A DNA stretch of 64,000 nt from contig NZ_CP084930.1 of assembly GCF_023822065.1 (NCBI RefSeq), positions 1,258,501 through 1,322,500 on the forward strand, written 5' to 3'. Origin of the DNA: Sphingomonas morindae. Lineage in GTDB: Bacteria; Pseudomonadota; Alphaproteobacteria; Sphingomonadales; Sphingomonadaceae. The notes beneath the pieces are model-generated. The model searched no databases. It had not been told where the DNA came from and was given only the letters and a program-made list of their open reading frames with translations. A program made the position numbers and the translations under genes. This document shows, in pieces, positions 42,686-51,405 of this stretch. Position 1 is the stretch's first letter; each line of letters opens with the position of its first letter.

Positions 42686-45367
42686 TCAGAAGCCGAAGCT
42701 GATCGATCCCGAAATGGTACGCGGCGTCCCGATCTGGGCGAAGGGGATGCTGGTGCGCGGGGTGGTGCCGCCGCTCACGCCGCCGACGTAGAATTTGTTG
42801 AAGAGATTGTAGATGTTCAGCTGCAGGAAGGTGCGATCGTTGAACGCCGACAGGCCGAGCTTGCTGAGCGAGAAGCGCGCATCAAGGTTGACCAGCGTAT
42901 AGGCCGGCGCCTTGGCCCCATAGACCTGATAGTAGAGCGTCCGGCCACCGCTGCTGTAGGTCTGCAGGATCGGCAGGTTCTGGTCGTTCACATAGCGCGG
43001 ACCGGTCCGCTTCACATCGACGCCGACCGAGACCGGGCCGAGATCGCCCTGGACGCGGCCGCCGAAGGTGTAGGTCGGCGCGCCCGATTCCCGCTTGCCC
43101 TTGGTGAGCGCGCAGTTGGTGAAGGCGGCGCTCGGCGCGGTCAGCGTGTTGTCGGCCGTGGGCACCGCGAAATCGGCGGAGGTGACGGCGCTGCAATCGG
43201 CGTTGCGGCCGAGCGAGACATTGTTGAGGATCTTCGACTTCAGATAGGAGCCGAAGACATAGGCGGTGAGCATCTGCGGCACGACGGCGTAGGAGATGTT
43301 GCCGTCCACGCCATATTTGTGGACGGTGCCGAGGTTGCGGTAGATCGTCACGTCCAGGATGGGATCATAGGACGACGCCAGACGATTGTGGAAGATGGTG
43401 TACCAGCCATCGACCTGCGCCTGGATGCGGCCCGACTTGTAGCGCACGCCCGCGTCGAAATTGTCGGTCGTCTCGGGCTTGGGGAAGGCGCCGGCGGTAC
43501 CCGGGGCGTAGAAGAAGGTCTGGTACAGATTGTCCGTACCCGGAACCTGCATGCCCTTGGAGTAATTGCCGAACAGCTGCACCTGCGGGGTCAGGTCGAA
43601 GGTCAGGCCGGCCTCGGGCAGCACCTTGTTATAGTGCAGCACGCGATGCTGGGGCGTGGCGATGCCGGGATTGGCGGCCGCATAGGCAGCCTGGCTGGCG
43701 GTGTCGGAGCTGAAGCAGTCGACCGTGCCGGTGGCGCTGGTGGTGAAGCAGTTCTGGTTGAGATCGCGCGAGAAGAAGGGCGCGCGCAGGCCGGCGGTGA
43801 CGGTCAGCCGGTTATTGTCCAGGAACTGCCCGCGATACTCGCCATAGGCCTGGTGGAGAATGGCGTAGGAGAGGCGATCGCGCTTCTGGAGCACATTGCC
43901 GTTGACGTCGGTCAGCGCATGCTGGCTCGGGAAGGGATAGGTGGCGAACCCGTCCGGACGCAGCGTGGTGATCTCGCCGGTCTGGCGATGGCGGCCCCAA
44001 TCGAGGCTGTAGCCGACGCGCACCACCTGCTCCGGCGTGAAGCTGTAGCGCAGGCCGACATTGGCGAGCACGCGGTTGGTGTTGGTGGTGCTGGGCGCGG
44101 ACACGGTGACGGAGTCGAGCGTGTCGCCGTCGCCGTTCAGATCGACGCCGCCGAGATAGGCGCCCGAAAGACCGCCCGTGGGGCTGTTCAGATAGCCCAG
44201 CAGACCGCCCGGGCCCGACAGCGGGCTGCCCGCCCTGGTGTTGACGTAGCGCTTGCCCTCATAGGCCGTCGCCGTGCCGCCGCCATTGGCGAGCGTATAG
44301 GCATAGGCGGCGTCGAAGGTGAGCACGAGCTTGTCGGTGAGGGTGAAGCGCGAATTGAGGCGCGCATTGCCCGTGTCCGAGGGGTTGTAGCGATAGTCGA
44401 AGGCGGTGCCGCAGCTGCTCGCGGCATCGGCGACGCCCGGCGTGCCGGCAGGCGTGCGGCACGGCGTGACGGTATATTCCCGCTCGTCGGAATTCATCGG
44501 GAAGCGGTTGCCCGAGCCGGTGCCGACCGTGCGCAGCGTGGGGTTGACCGGCGAGACGGTCAGATCGTTGCGCAGCGGCGCCGAGCCGAAGAAGGTGTTG
44601 CGGTTCTCGTTATAATGGCCGGCCAGCGAGATGAAATCGCCGTTGCTGCCGATCGGCTGGTAGATCTTGGCGTTGGTCTGGAACTTGTTGAGCCGGCCGA
44701 TGCCGTTGAAGGGGTTGTTGTAGGTCTCCTTCGAGGCGGTGATGAAGGCGCGCGTGCCGGCGGCGGTGAAGGTGCCGGTATCGACCACGCCGAAGATGCG
44801 CATCATGTTGAACTGGCCGGCCGAGCCGATCATCTGGACGTGGAAATCCTCGGTCGGATTGCGCGTCGCATAATTGACGGTGGAGCCCGAGGCCGCCGCG
44901 GTCGGCGAGTCGACGTCGCTCGAGCCGAGCGAGACGGTGACCTGGTCGATGATCTCGGGATCGGCCTGCTGGTTGGAATAGAGCGCGTAATTGCCCGTGT
45001 CGTTGAGCGGGAAGCCGTCCCAGGTGGCGGCGATGCGGCTCGCGTCGAAGCCGCGGATGTTGAGCGTGCCGCCCGCCGCGCCATAGGCGTCATTGTTCTG
45101 GAAGCTGACGCCCGGCAGCAGGTTGATCGTGTCGAAAATGGTCTGGCCGGGGGTGTGGCGCTCGATCAGCTCCTTGGTGAGCGTCTCCTTGGCGCGCGAC
45201 GTCGGCGGCAGAGTGATGCCACCCACCTGGCGATTCTTAGTGCCGGTGACGATGATCGACTGCTGGTCGAAATCCTGCTGGCCGGTGGACTGCGCCAAGG
45301 CCGCCGTCGCCGTCAGAAGCGCTCCGGCAGACACGGAGGCACACGCTATCGTCTTCAGAATCTTCAC
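42686..45367 (-). CDS. TonB-dependent outer-membrane receptor
   Basis: This 893-residue outer-membrane transporter has a signal peptide (VKILKTIACASVSAGALL...ALAQ), a plug domain and a 22-strand barrel ending in the terminal Phe of GSISFGF. The plug shows ETLTKELIERHTPGQTIFD, LPGVSFQNNDAYGAAGGTL, NIRGFDASRIAATWDG and YATRNP. Such receptors use TonB energy to import siderophores, vitamins or oligosaccharides; the ligand is unknown. I chose GTG at 45367 because AAGGGGA lies 6-7 bases upstream. The trehalase gene lies 179 bases upstream on the same strand, a possible functional hint but weak. An intrinsic terminator follows. Confidence 0.92.
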   Translation of the reverse strand: MKILKTIACASVSAGALLTATAALAQSTGQQDFDQQSIIVTGTKNRQVGGITLPPTSRAKETLTKELIERHTPGQTIFDTINLLPGVSFQNNDAYGAAGGTLNIRGFDASRIAATWDGFPLNDTGNYALYSNQQADPEIIDQVTVSLGSSDVDSPTAAASGSTVNYATRNPTEDFHVQMIGSAGQFNMMRIFGVVDTGTFTAAGTRAFITASKETYNNPFNGIGRLNKFQTNAKIYQPIGSNGDFISLAGHYNENRNTFFGSAPLRNDLTVSPVNPTLRTVGTGSGNRFPMNSDEREYTVTPCRTPAGTPGVADAASSCGTAFDYRYNPSDTGNARLNSRFTLTDKLVLTFDAAYAYTLANGGGTATAYEGKRYVNTRAGSPLSGPGGLLGYLNSPTGGLSGAYLGGVDLNGDGDTLDSVTVSAPSTTNTNRVLANVGLRYSFTPEQVVRVGYSLDWGRHRQTGEITTLRPDGFATYPFPSQHALTDVNGNVLQKRDRLSYAILHQAYGEYRGQFLDNNRLTVTAGLRAPFFSRDLNQNCFTTSATGTVDCFSSDTASQAAYAAANPGIATPQHRVLHYNKVLPEAGLTFDLTPQVQLFGNYSKGMQVPGTDNLYQTFFYAPGTAGAFPKPETTDNFDAGVRYKSGRIQAQVDGWYTIFHNRLASSYDPILDVTIYRNLGTVHKYGVDGNISYAVVPQMLTAYVFGSYLKSKILNNVSLGRNADCSAVTSADFAVPTADNTLTAPSAAFTNCALTKGKRESGAPTYTFGGRVQGDLGPVSVGVDVKRTGPRYVNDQNLPILQTYSSGGRTLYYQVYGAKAPAYTLVNLDARFSLSKLGLSAFNDRTFLQLNIYNLFNKFYVGGVSGGTTPRTSIPFAQIGTPRTISGSISFGF

Positions 45368-45546
45368 GAACTTTCCCCTTATCCCCGAGCGCCCCACGCC
45401 TGGCCGTGAGGTGCATCGCCCGTATGCGGGCCGGGTAGGCGGAGGAAATGTCAGTTTTGCGACAGATACGGATTCTTGACAGAATTGACTGAAAACGCGC
45501 GCTGGGTGTTGCCTTCACGGCACAGGCCGGCGCGCCTTGGGGCGGT

Positions 45547-47142
45547 TCAGCTGGGATAGGCGTCCATCAGCGCGCGGGTGACGCCGTTGGTCCAGCCAAA
45601 GCCCTGCTGCACGGCATATTCCCCGCCATGGCCGGCGACGCCGCGCCGCTCGACATCATATTTCTCGACCAGCGTGCCCGATGCCGCATAGCCGGCTTGC
45701 ACCGTCGCCAGCCAGCGTGTCGCGATGCGCCGCGCCGTCGCCGCCTCGCCATAGCGGCGCAGCCCCTGCACCGCGATCCATTGCAGCGGCGCCCAGCCAT
45801 TGGGCGCATCCCATTGCTGGCCCGTGGCGGCGCGCGTGGTGCGCAGCCCGCCCATGCCGATCAGCCGCGCCCGCACCGTGCGGGCCACGGCCCGCGCCTG
45901 CGCCGGATCCGCGACGCCGGTAAAGAGCGGGTAGAGCGTCGCGGCCGACAGCGTCGGCGTCTGCCGCCCGCTGCGCCAGAGCAGATCGGCGAAGCGGCCG
46001 CCGCGCGCGTCCCACATCAGCGTGCGTATTGCGGCGCCCCGCCGCAGCGCCTGGGCGCGATAGTCGGCCGCGCACGCCGCATCGCCCAGCCGCGCGCAGC
46101 CGGCCGCGATCGCCGCCTCCATGCCGTAGAGCAGGCTGTTGAGATCCACCGGCGCGATACTGGTGGTGCGGATGCTGGCGAGGCTGCGGCCATCGGCGAG
46201 CCAGCGCGAGGAATAGTCCCAGCCCGATTCGGCGCCGGCGCGCAGTTCGCGCCACAAGCCGGCCCGCGCGCGCGCGGGCAGCGCGGCGGCGGTGGCGACA
46301 TCCTCGGCATAGCTTTCGTCGCGCGGCGTATCGCGCGCATCCCAATAGCGGTTGAGCAGCCGGCCATCGGCCAGCCGCACGACATGGCGCGCGGCCTGGC
46401 CCGGCTTCAGCGCGTCGGCCCCCAGCATCCAATAGTCATGCTCGCGCCGCAGCGCGGCCAGCCGGCGCCGCGCCAGCGCGGCATCGCCGCTCCGCGCCAG
46501 CCCGACCATGAGGTAGAAGACAGGCGGCTGCGACCGGCTGAGATAATAGCTGCGCGTCCCGTTCGGAATGTGGCCATAGCGTTCGATCAGCGTGGTGAAA
46601 TTCTCGACCATCGCGTCCACCAGGTCGGCGCGGCCGTCGCGCGCCAGGCCGAGCATGGTGAAATAGCTGTCCCAGTAATAGATTTCGCGGAAGCGGCCGC
46701 CGGGCACGACATAGCTGCGCGGCAGCGGCAGCGCCGAGCTGCCCGGCGGGCTGGCAAGCGGCTGGCGCGTCAGCACCGGCCACAAGGCGGCGATATGCGC
46801 GGCGAGCGGGGTGGCGCGCGCGCCGGCCACCGGGGGCGGCGGCGCCGGCGTGGCGGGCAGGCTGAAATTGGCCAGCACGAAGCGGCGCAGCGCCGGCCCG
46901 CGCGGCTGCTCCTCGCGATAGGCGGCGAGGATCGCGCCGGCATCGCGCCGCGGCACGGCATCGGCGAAGGTCTTGCTGTCGGGAAAGAGCCTCGCCAATT
47001 CCACCGCGCGATAGAGCGGACCGTAGATATCGGCCGGCGTGGCCGTGATCACCGGCATCGTCGGCGGCGCCGGTGCGGGCGCCGGTGCCGCCTCCGCCGC
47101 GACGCCAAGGAACAGGGCGGCGGCTGCGAATCGCACTATCAT
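45547..47142 (-). CDS. periplasmic alpha,alpha-trehalase (GH37)
   Basis: This inverting trehalase splits trehalose into two glucose molecules. It has 531 residues with a signal peptide (MIVRFAAAALFLGVAAEA) followed by a Pro/Ala linker. Both family signatures are visible: PGGRFREIYYWDSYFTM and QWDAPNGWAPLQW. The active-site pieces RYGHIPNGTRSYYLSRSQPP and ESGWDYSSRW also fit, the latter holding the catalytic Asp. It is close in pattern to TreA. The start is the ATG at 47142, 41 bases after the APC permease stop, so it is probably co-transcribed with the permease and the M28 peptidase gene. Confidence 0.95.
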   Translation of the reverse strand: MIVRFAAAALFLGVAAEAAPAPAPAPPTMPVITATPADIYGPLYRAVELARLFPDSKTFADAVPRRDAGAILAAYREEQPRGPALRRFVLANFSLPATPAPPPPVAGARATPLAAHIAALWPVLTRQPLASPPGSSALPLPRSYVVPGGRFREIYYWDSYFTMLGLARDGRADLVDAMVENFTTLIERYGHIPNGTRSYYLSRSQPPVFYLMVGLARSGDAALARRRLAALRREHDYWMLGADALKPGQAARHVVRLADGRLLNRYWDARDTPRDESYAEDVATAAALPARARAGLWRELRAGAESGWDYSSRWLADGRSLASIRTTSIAPVDLNSLLYGMEAAIAAGCARLGDAACAADYRAQALRRGAAIRTLMWDARGGRFADLLWRSGRQTPTLSAATLYPLFTGVADPAQARAVARTVRARLIGMGGLRTTRAATGQQWDAPNGWAPLQWIAVQGLRRYGEAATARRIATRWLATVQAGYAASGTLVEKYDVERRGVAGHGGEYAVQQGFGWTNGVTRALMDAYPS

Positions 47143-47183
47143 GGCGCAACTCTGCGGCAGCGCGCGCCGCTTGGCCAGCCGGC

Positions 47184-48470
47184 TTACCGGCGCGCCAGCC
47201 GGTAAAGCAGCGCCGACACGAGGATTTCTCCGGCCAGCGCACCAATCTCCACCCACCGCGCCAGCGCGATGACGCAGACCATGCTGATCACCCCCAGCCC
47301 CACCCACAGGCCCAGCAGCGGCAGCCGCAGCGGCGGCCCCGCCTCCGCCACGTCGGCACGGCGCAGCCGCCACGCCGCCGCGCAGCCGCCCGCATAGAGC
47401 GCGCAGGCGGAGAGCACCGACAGCACCACCAGCGTCTCGAACGTCCCCGTCACCGCGAGAAAGGCGGCGATCGCGACATGGGTGAGGATGGCGGCGGCCG
47501 GCACCTGGCCGCGCGGGCTCAGCACCGCGAGGCGACGCGGCAGGAAGCCGTCACGCGCGAAGGCGAACAGCACGCGCGGCGCGCCGAGCACGTCGCCGGC
47601 CAGATAGCCCGCCATCGACAGCGCGGTGCCGACCACCAGCACCGTGCCCAGCCGGGGATCGATCGTCGCCATCGCATCGGCGAGCGGCGCGGTCGAGCCT
47701 TGCAGCGCCGCGCCCAGAAGCCCCTGCGCGACCAGCTGGATGGCAATATAGACGAGTGCGGTGAAGGCCATCGCCGCGACCAGCCCGCGCGGCAGCGCCC
47801 GCGCCGGATTGGCCACCTCGCCGCTCGCGCTCAGCGTCGTCTCCATGCCTTGGAAGGCGAAGAGCGACAGCAGGATGGCGCGGCCGATCCCGGCGGCGTC
47901 GGGTTGCGCGCCCGCGCTCAGCTTGGCGGGATCAAGGAACAGGCTGCCCACCGCCACGAACAGGATCAGCGGCACCAGCTTGATCACCGTGGTCGCCGCC
48001 ACCAGCCGCGCCGCCGGGGTGACGCCACGCAGATTGACGGCGGCCAGCGCGCCGAGCAGCGCCAGGATCGTCAGCGCATGCCCGAGCGGGCTCGCCAGCG
48101 CCGGCACCAGCCGCGCCAGCGCATCGGCGCAGGCGACCGCGATCCCGCCCGCGGCGAGCACGCACGAGAGCCAGAGCAGAACGCCGGCGACAAAGCCCGC
48201 CAGCGGTCCGAAGGCGGCCTCGATATAGCCATAGGTGCCGCCGCTGGTGGGCACGCGGCTGCCGGCTTCGGCGAAGCACAGCACCACCGCCGCCATCACC
48301 AGCGCGCACAGCAGATAGGCGAGCAGCGCATAGGGGCCGGCGGCGCGCGCCATGCCGGCGGGCAGGCTGAAGATGCCCGCGCCGATGACGACATTCACCA
48401 CGCCGGCGGCGAGCGCGAAGGCGCCGATGCCCCGCTGGAGCCCGGCGTCGCGCCCGCCCCGGGCGATCAT
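47184..48470 (-). CDS. APC family amino acid permease
   Basis: This 428-residue amino acid-polyamine-organocation permease has about 12 helices. The first helix carries the substrate-binding VVNVVIGAGIFSLPAGMARA (GxGIF), and SGGTYGYIEAAFGPLAGF and FQGMETTLSASGEVANPARALPRG are typical family segments. It would import amino acids or related compounds using the proton gradient; specificity is unknown. The ATG at 48470 overlaps the stop of the M28 peptidase gene as ATGA, so peptide hydrolysis and amino acid uptake are co-expressed. Upstream in-frame codons lie within the peptidase gene and are not used. Confidence 0.9.
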   Translation of the reverse strand: MIARGGRDAGLQRGIGAFALAAGVVNVVIGAGIFSLPAGMARAAGPYALLAYLLCALVMAAVVLCFAEAGSRVPTSGGTYGYIEAAFGPLAGFVAGVLLWLSCVLAAGGIAVACADALARLVPALASPLGHALTILALLGALAAVNLRGVTPAARLVAATTVIKLVPLILFVAVGSLFLDPAKLSAGAQPDAAGIGRAILLSLFAFQGMETTLSASGEVANPARALPRGLVAAMAFTALVYIAIQLVAQGLLGAALQGSTAPLADAMATIDPRLGTVLVVGTALSMAGYLAGDVLGAPRVLFAFARDGFLPRRLAVLSPRGQVPAAAILTHVAIAAFLAVTGTFETLVVLSVLSACALYAGGCAAAWRLRRADVAEAGPPLRLPLLGLWVGLGVISMVCVIALARWVEIGALAGEILVSALLYRLARR

Positions 48471-50101
48471 CGGCGGCTGGCCGCGCTGGCGTCGCGCGCG
48501 GCGCGGAATTCGCTGTCCTGGCTCCAGTTCGGCCAGTCGCGGCTGTTGGCGAGCTGCTCGCCGGTGGTGAACAACAGGCCGAGCGCCTGCGGCACCGCGC
48601 TCAGATCCATATCGGGCGACCATTCGTCCGCCGGCTGGTGGTAGCGATCGCGCGTATAGGCGTCGCGCAGCATGCGGCCGCGCGCTTCGCCGCCCTGCAC
48701 CAGATCGATGCCGTTCTGGTAGGAGATCGCCGGCACCCCCCTCTTGGCGAAGGAGAAATGGTCGGAGCGGTAGAAGCTGCCCGCCTCGGGCCGCGAATCC
48801 GGCGCATAATGCCGGCCCTGGGCGGCGGCGTTGGCGGTGAGCTGGTCGAGCAGGCCCAGCTTGGCGCTGCCCGAGATGGTGAAATCATGCGCCGCGCCGA
48901 GCCCGAACGGCCCGTCCATATTGAACACGCCCGCGGTGGTGGCGAGCGGATAGACGGGGTTGTTGGCATAATATTCCGAGCCGAGCAGCCCCTTCTCCTC
49001 GGCGGTGACGGCGAGGAAGACCACCGAGCGATCGGGACGTGGCGCCTTGGCGAAGGCGCGGCCAAGCTCGAGCAGCGCCGCCGTGCCCGAGGCATTGTCG
49101 GCGGCGCCGTTATAGATGCGATCGCCGCGCGCATCGGGCAGGCCGACGCCGAGATGATCCCAATGCGCGGAATAGAGCACCGTCTCGTCGGGATGGCCCG
49201 CGCCTTCGACACGGCCGAGCACATTCTTGGAGTGGATCACCCCCACATCGGCGGCGTAGTCGGCCGAGAAGCGGGGCTTGAGCATCTTGGGCGAGAAGCC
49301 GCGGCTCTGCGCCGCCTTCTTCTCCGCGTCGAAGTCCAGCCCCGAGGCCTTGAACAGCGCCACCGCCTCGTCGCGCGTGATCCACGCCTCGAGCGGCGCA
49401 TGGCTCGCCCGGGGCTGATCGCGCACGATATCGAACTGGGTGTTGGCATTGCTGTTCTTGACCGTGTTCCAGCCATAGGAGGCGGGCGCGGTCTCGTGGA
49501 CGATCAGCGTGCCGAGCGCGCCGCGCCGCGCCGCCTCCTCATATTTATAGGTCCAGCGGCCGTAATAGGTCATCGCCTTGCCGCCGAAATCGCCCGCCCC
49601 GGTCTCGAAATCGGGATCGTTGATCAGCACGACCAGGATCTTGCCCTTCACATCCATGGTCTTGAAATCGTCCCAGCGGCGCTCGGGCGCGGTGACGCCA
49701 TAGCCGACGAAGACCATCGGCGCGTCGGTGATGCGCACCTGCTTGTCGCCGTTCAGTGGCGCCCGCACGGCAATCTCCTGCCCCTGGGCGAGCGGCGTGC
49801 CGTCGATCGAAAGGCGCGGCGTGCCGGCGATGTCGGAGCGGAGCAAGGGCACGTCCTGCACCCAGCCGCGCCTGCCGTTGACCAGCGGGCCGCCCGGCTG
49901 CAGCCCCGCCGCCTGCATCTGCCGGATGAGATAGGCGACCGTCTTCTCCTCGCCCGCCGTCGCCGGCCCCCGCCCCTCGAACGCATCCGAGGCGAGCGTG
50001 CGGATATCGTTGGAGATGCGCGCGGTATCGAACTGCGGCGCGGGCGCGGTGGCGGCGACCAGCGCAGGCATGGCCAGGCCGAGAAGCAAAGCAAGACGCA
50101 T
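48467..50101 (-). CDS. exported M28 family metallopeptidase
   Basis: This 544-residue zinc aminopeptidase-like protein has a signal peptide (MRLALLLGLAMPALVAATA). A protease-associated (PA) insert (about 130-270) splits it, and the M28 catalytic domain follows. Zinc ligands and catalytic residues appear in order: YSAHWDHLGVG (His, Asp), GAADNASGTAALLELG, TAEEKGLLGSEYY (Glu-Glu), FNMDGPFGLG and YRSDHFSFAKRGVPA (final His). It would release amino acids from peptides outside the cytoplasm. The start is the ATG at 50101. Its stop overlaps the APC permease start, coupling degradation with uptake. Confidence 0.93.
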   Translation of the reverse strand: MRLALLLGLAMPALVAATAPAPQFDTARISNDIRTLASDAFEGRGPATAGEEKTVAYLIRQMQAAGLQPGGPLVNGRRGWVQDVPLLRSDIAGTPRLSIDGTPLAQGQEIAVRAPLNGDKQVRITDAPMVFVGYGVTAPERRWDDFKTMDVKGKILVVLINDPDFETGAGDFGGKAMTYYGRWTYKYEEAARRGALGTLIVHETAPASYGWNTVKNSNANTQFDIVRDQPRASHAPLEAWITRDEAVALFKASGLDFDAEKKAAQSRGFSPKMLKPRFSADYAADVGVIHSKNVLGRVEGAGHPDETVLYSAHWDHLGVGLPDARGDRIYNGAADNASGTAALLELGRAFAKAPRPDRSVVFLAVTAEEKGLLGSEYYANNPVYPLATTAGVFNMDGPFGLGAAHDFTISGSAKLGLLDQLTANAAAQGRHYAPDSRPEAGSFYRSDHFSFAKRGVPAISYQNGIDLVQGGEARGRMLRDAYTRDRYHQPADEWSPDMDLSAVPQALGLLFTTGEQLANSRDWPNWSQDSEFRAARDASAASRR

Positions 50102-50366
50102 GAAGGGACCCCTTGAGCACGAACGTAACGAACTTTCCCCCACCCCGGCCATGCAAGCCCAAGGCTTCGTCCCGCACAAGCCAAATCGCTGCGAGCGAAG
50201 CCTTTTCATGGATCGGCGCGGGCCGGCGACGGTCGGATCGCGCGGCTGAAGCGAGGCGGCACCGGGAGCCTGGCCGAACGGGGCAAGCCGCTCCGGCGCG
50301 CGCGCACCGGCGGCGTCGAGCGTCGCCGGCCGATCGGGATGACTTGGCCATAGGGCCCGGGGCTAG

Positions 50367-50642
50367 TCAGCCCGCCGCCGGCCCGCCTTGACCCTCGTCA
50401 ATCGCCGCCATGGCGCGCGCGAACAGCCAGACGCGGATCGCGCTCGCCAGATTGGCGGGCGGACCGGCCGCCGCGCCGCGCGCGGCATCGATGCGCGCGG
50501 CATCGATCCGCGCGACCAGCGCGGAGAGCGGTACGCCCTCGGCCCGCGCCGCGGCGCCGAGCGCATCCCAGAAAATCGGCTCGAGGCTGATCGAGGTGGC
50601 GTGGCCGGCGATGGCGACCGAGCGTTTGACCGGGCCGCCCAT
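50367..50642 (-). CDS. ribbon-helix-helix domain protein
   Basis: This 91-residue protein looks like a ribbon-helix-helix DNA-binding protein. An N-terminal strand with basic residues (VKRSVAIAGHATSISLEP) is followed by helix 1 (IFWDALGAAARAEGVPLSALVARI) and a further helix (LASAIRVWLFARAMAAI). The linking Asp/Arg/Ala repeats (DAARIDAARG) are unusual. The start is the ATG at 50642, 7 bases after the phaB stop, so it is probably co-transcribed. The target is unknown; regulation of this short operon is a possibility but not supported by a visible operator. Confidence 0.75.
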   Translation of the reverse strand: MGGPVKRSVAIAGHATSISLEPIFWDALGAAARAEGVPLSALVARIDAARIDAARGAAAGPPANLASAIRVWLFARAMAAIDEGQGGPAAG

Positions 50643-50649
50643 CGCGCGC

Positions 50650-51372
50650 TCAATACATGTGCTGCCCGCCATTGATCGACAGCGTCGAGCCGGTGACGAA
50701 GCCGGCATCCTCGGCGGTGAGGAAGACGACGCCGCGCGCGATCTCGTGCGCCTGGCCGAGCCGGCCGACCGGGATCTTGGCGACGATTTTGTCGAGCACC
50801 TCCTCGGGCACCGCCGCCACCATGTCGGTATCGATATAGCCCGGCGCGATCGCGTTGACGGTGATGCCGGCGCGCGCGCCTTCCTGCGCCAGCGCCTTGG
50901 TGAAGCCGTGAATGCCCGATTTGGCGGCGGCGTAGTTCACCTGGCCATATTGCCCGGCCTGGCCGTTGATCGAGCCGATATTGACGATCCGCCCCCATTG
51001 GCGCGCGCGCATGCCGGGGAAGACCGCCTTGGCCATGTTGAAGCAGCCGCCGAGATTGGTGTCGATCACCGCCTTCCACTGCGCATAGCTCTGCTTGAGG
51101 AAGGTGGCGTCGCGGGTGATGCCGGCATTGTTGACGAGAATGTCGACCGCGCCGAGATCGGCCTCCACCCGCGCCACGCCCTCGGCGCACGCCTCGGGAT
51201 CGGCGACGTCCCACTTATAGGCCGGGATGCCGGTGCGATCGGTAAAGGCCTGGGCGCGTCCGTCATCGCCGGCATAGGTGGCGGCCACTTTCGCGCCGGC
51301 GTCCTGCAGCGCCAGGCTGATCGCCTCGCCAATTCCCCGGGTGCCGCCAGTGACGATTGCGACGCGCGCCAT
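50650..51372 (-). CDS. phaB: acetoacetyl-CoA reductase
   Basis: This NADPH-dependent short-chain dehydrogenase of 240 residues reduces acetoacetyl-CoA to (R)-3-hydroxybutyryl-CoA for polyhydroxybutyrate synthesis. It has the TGGTRGIGEAISLAL cofactor loop, NNAGITRDATF, the catalytic Ser of NIGSINGQAGQ and the Tyr/Lys pair in YGQVNYAAAKSGIHG. The string GQAGQYGQVNYAAAK is typical of PhaB rather than FabG. No phaC or phaA gene lies in the window. The ATG at 51372 is preceded by AGGAGAAGGG. It follows hemH by 33 bases on the same strand. Confidence 0.92.
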   Translation of the reverse strand: MARVAIVTGGTRGIGEAISLALQDAGAKVAATYAGDDGRAQAFTDRTGIPAYKWDVADPEACAEGVARVEADLGAVDILVNNAGITRDATFLKQSYAQWKAVIDTNLGGCFNMAKAVFPGMRARQWGRIVNIGSINGQAGQYGQVNYAAAKSGIHGFTKALAQEGARAGITVNAIAPGYIDTDMVAAVPEEVLDKIVAKIPVGRLGQAHEIARGVVFLTAEDAGFVTGSTLSINGGQHMY

Positions 51373-51405
51373 GCCCTTCTCCTCTCGCCCGTTAACCGGG
51401 ATGGC

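Noticed and set aside
42311-45409. A long plus-strand open frame opposite the TonB-dependent receptor
   Set aside because: It is a Gly/Ala/Arg-rich shadow; the receptor on the minus strand has signal, plug, barrel and terminal Phe.
45461-45489. TTGACA-like boxes and direct repeats near 45476-45489, upstream of the TonB-dependent receptor
   Set aside because: The TTGACA is on the plus strand and no -10 follows at a proper distance, and it would read antisense into the trehalase gene. I did not call a promoter.
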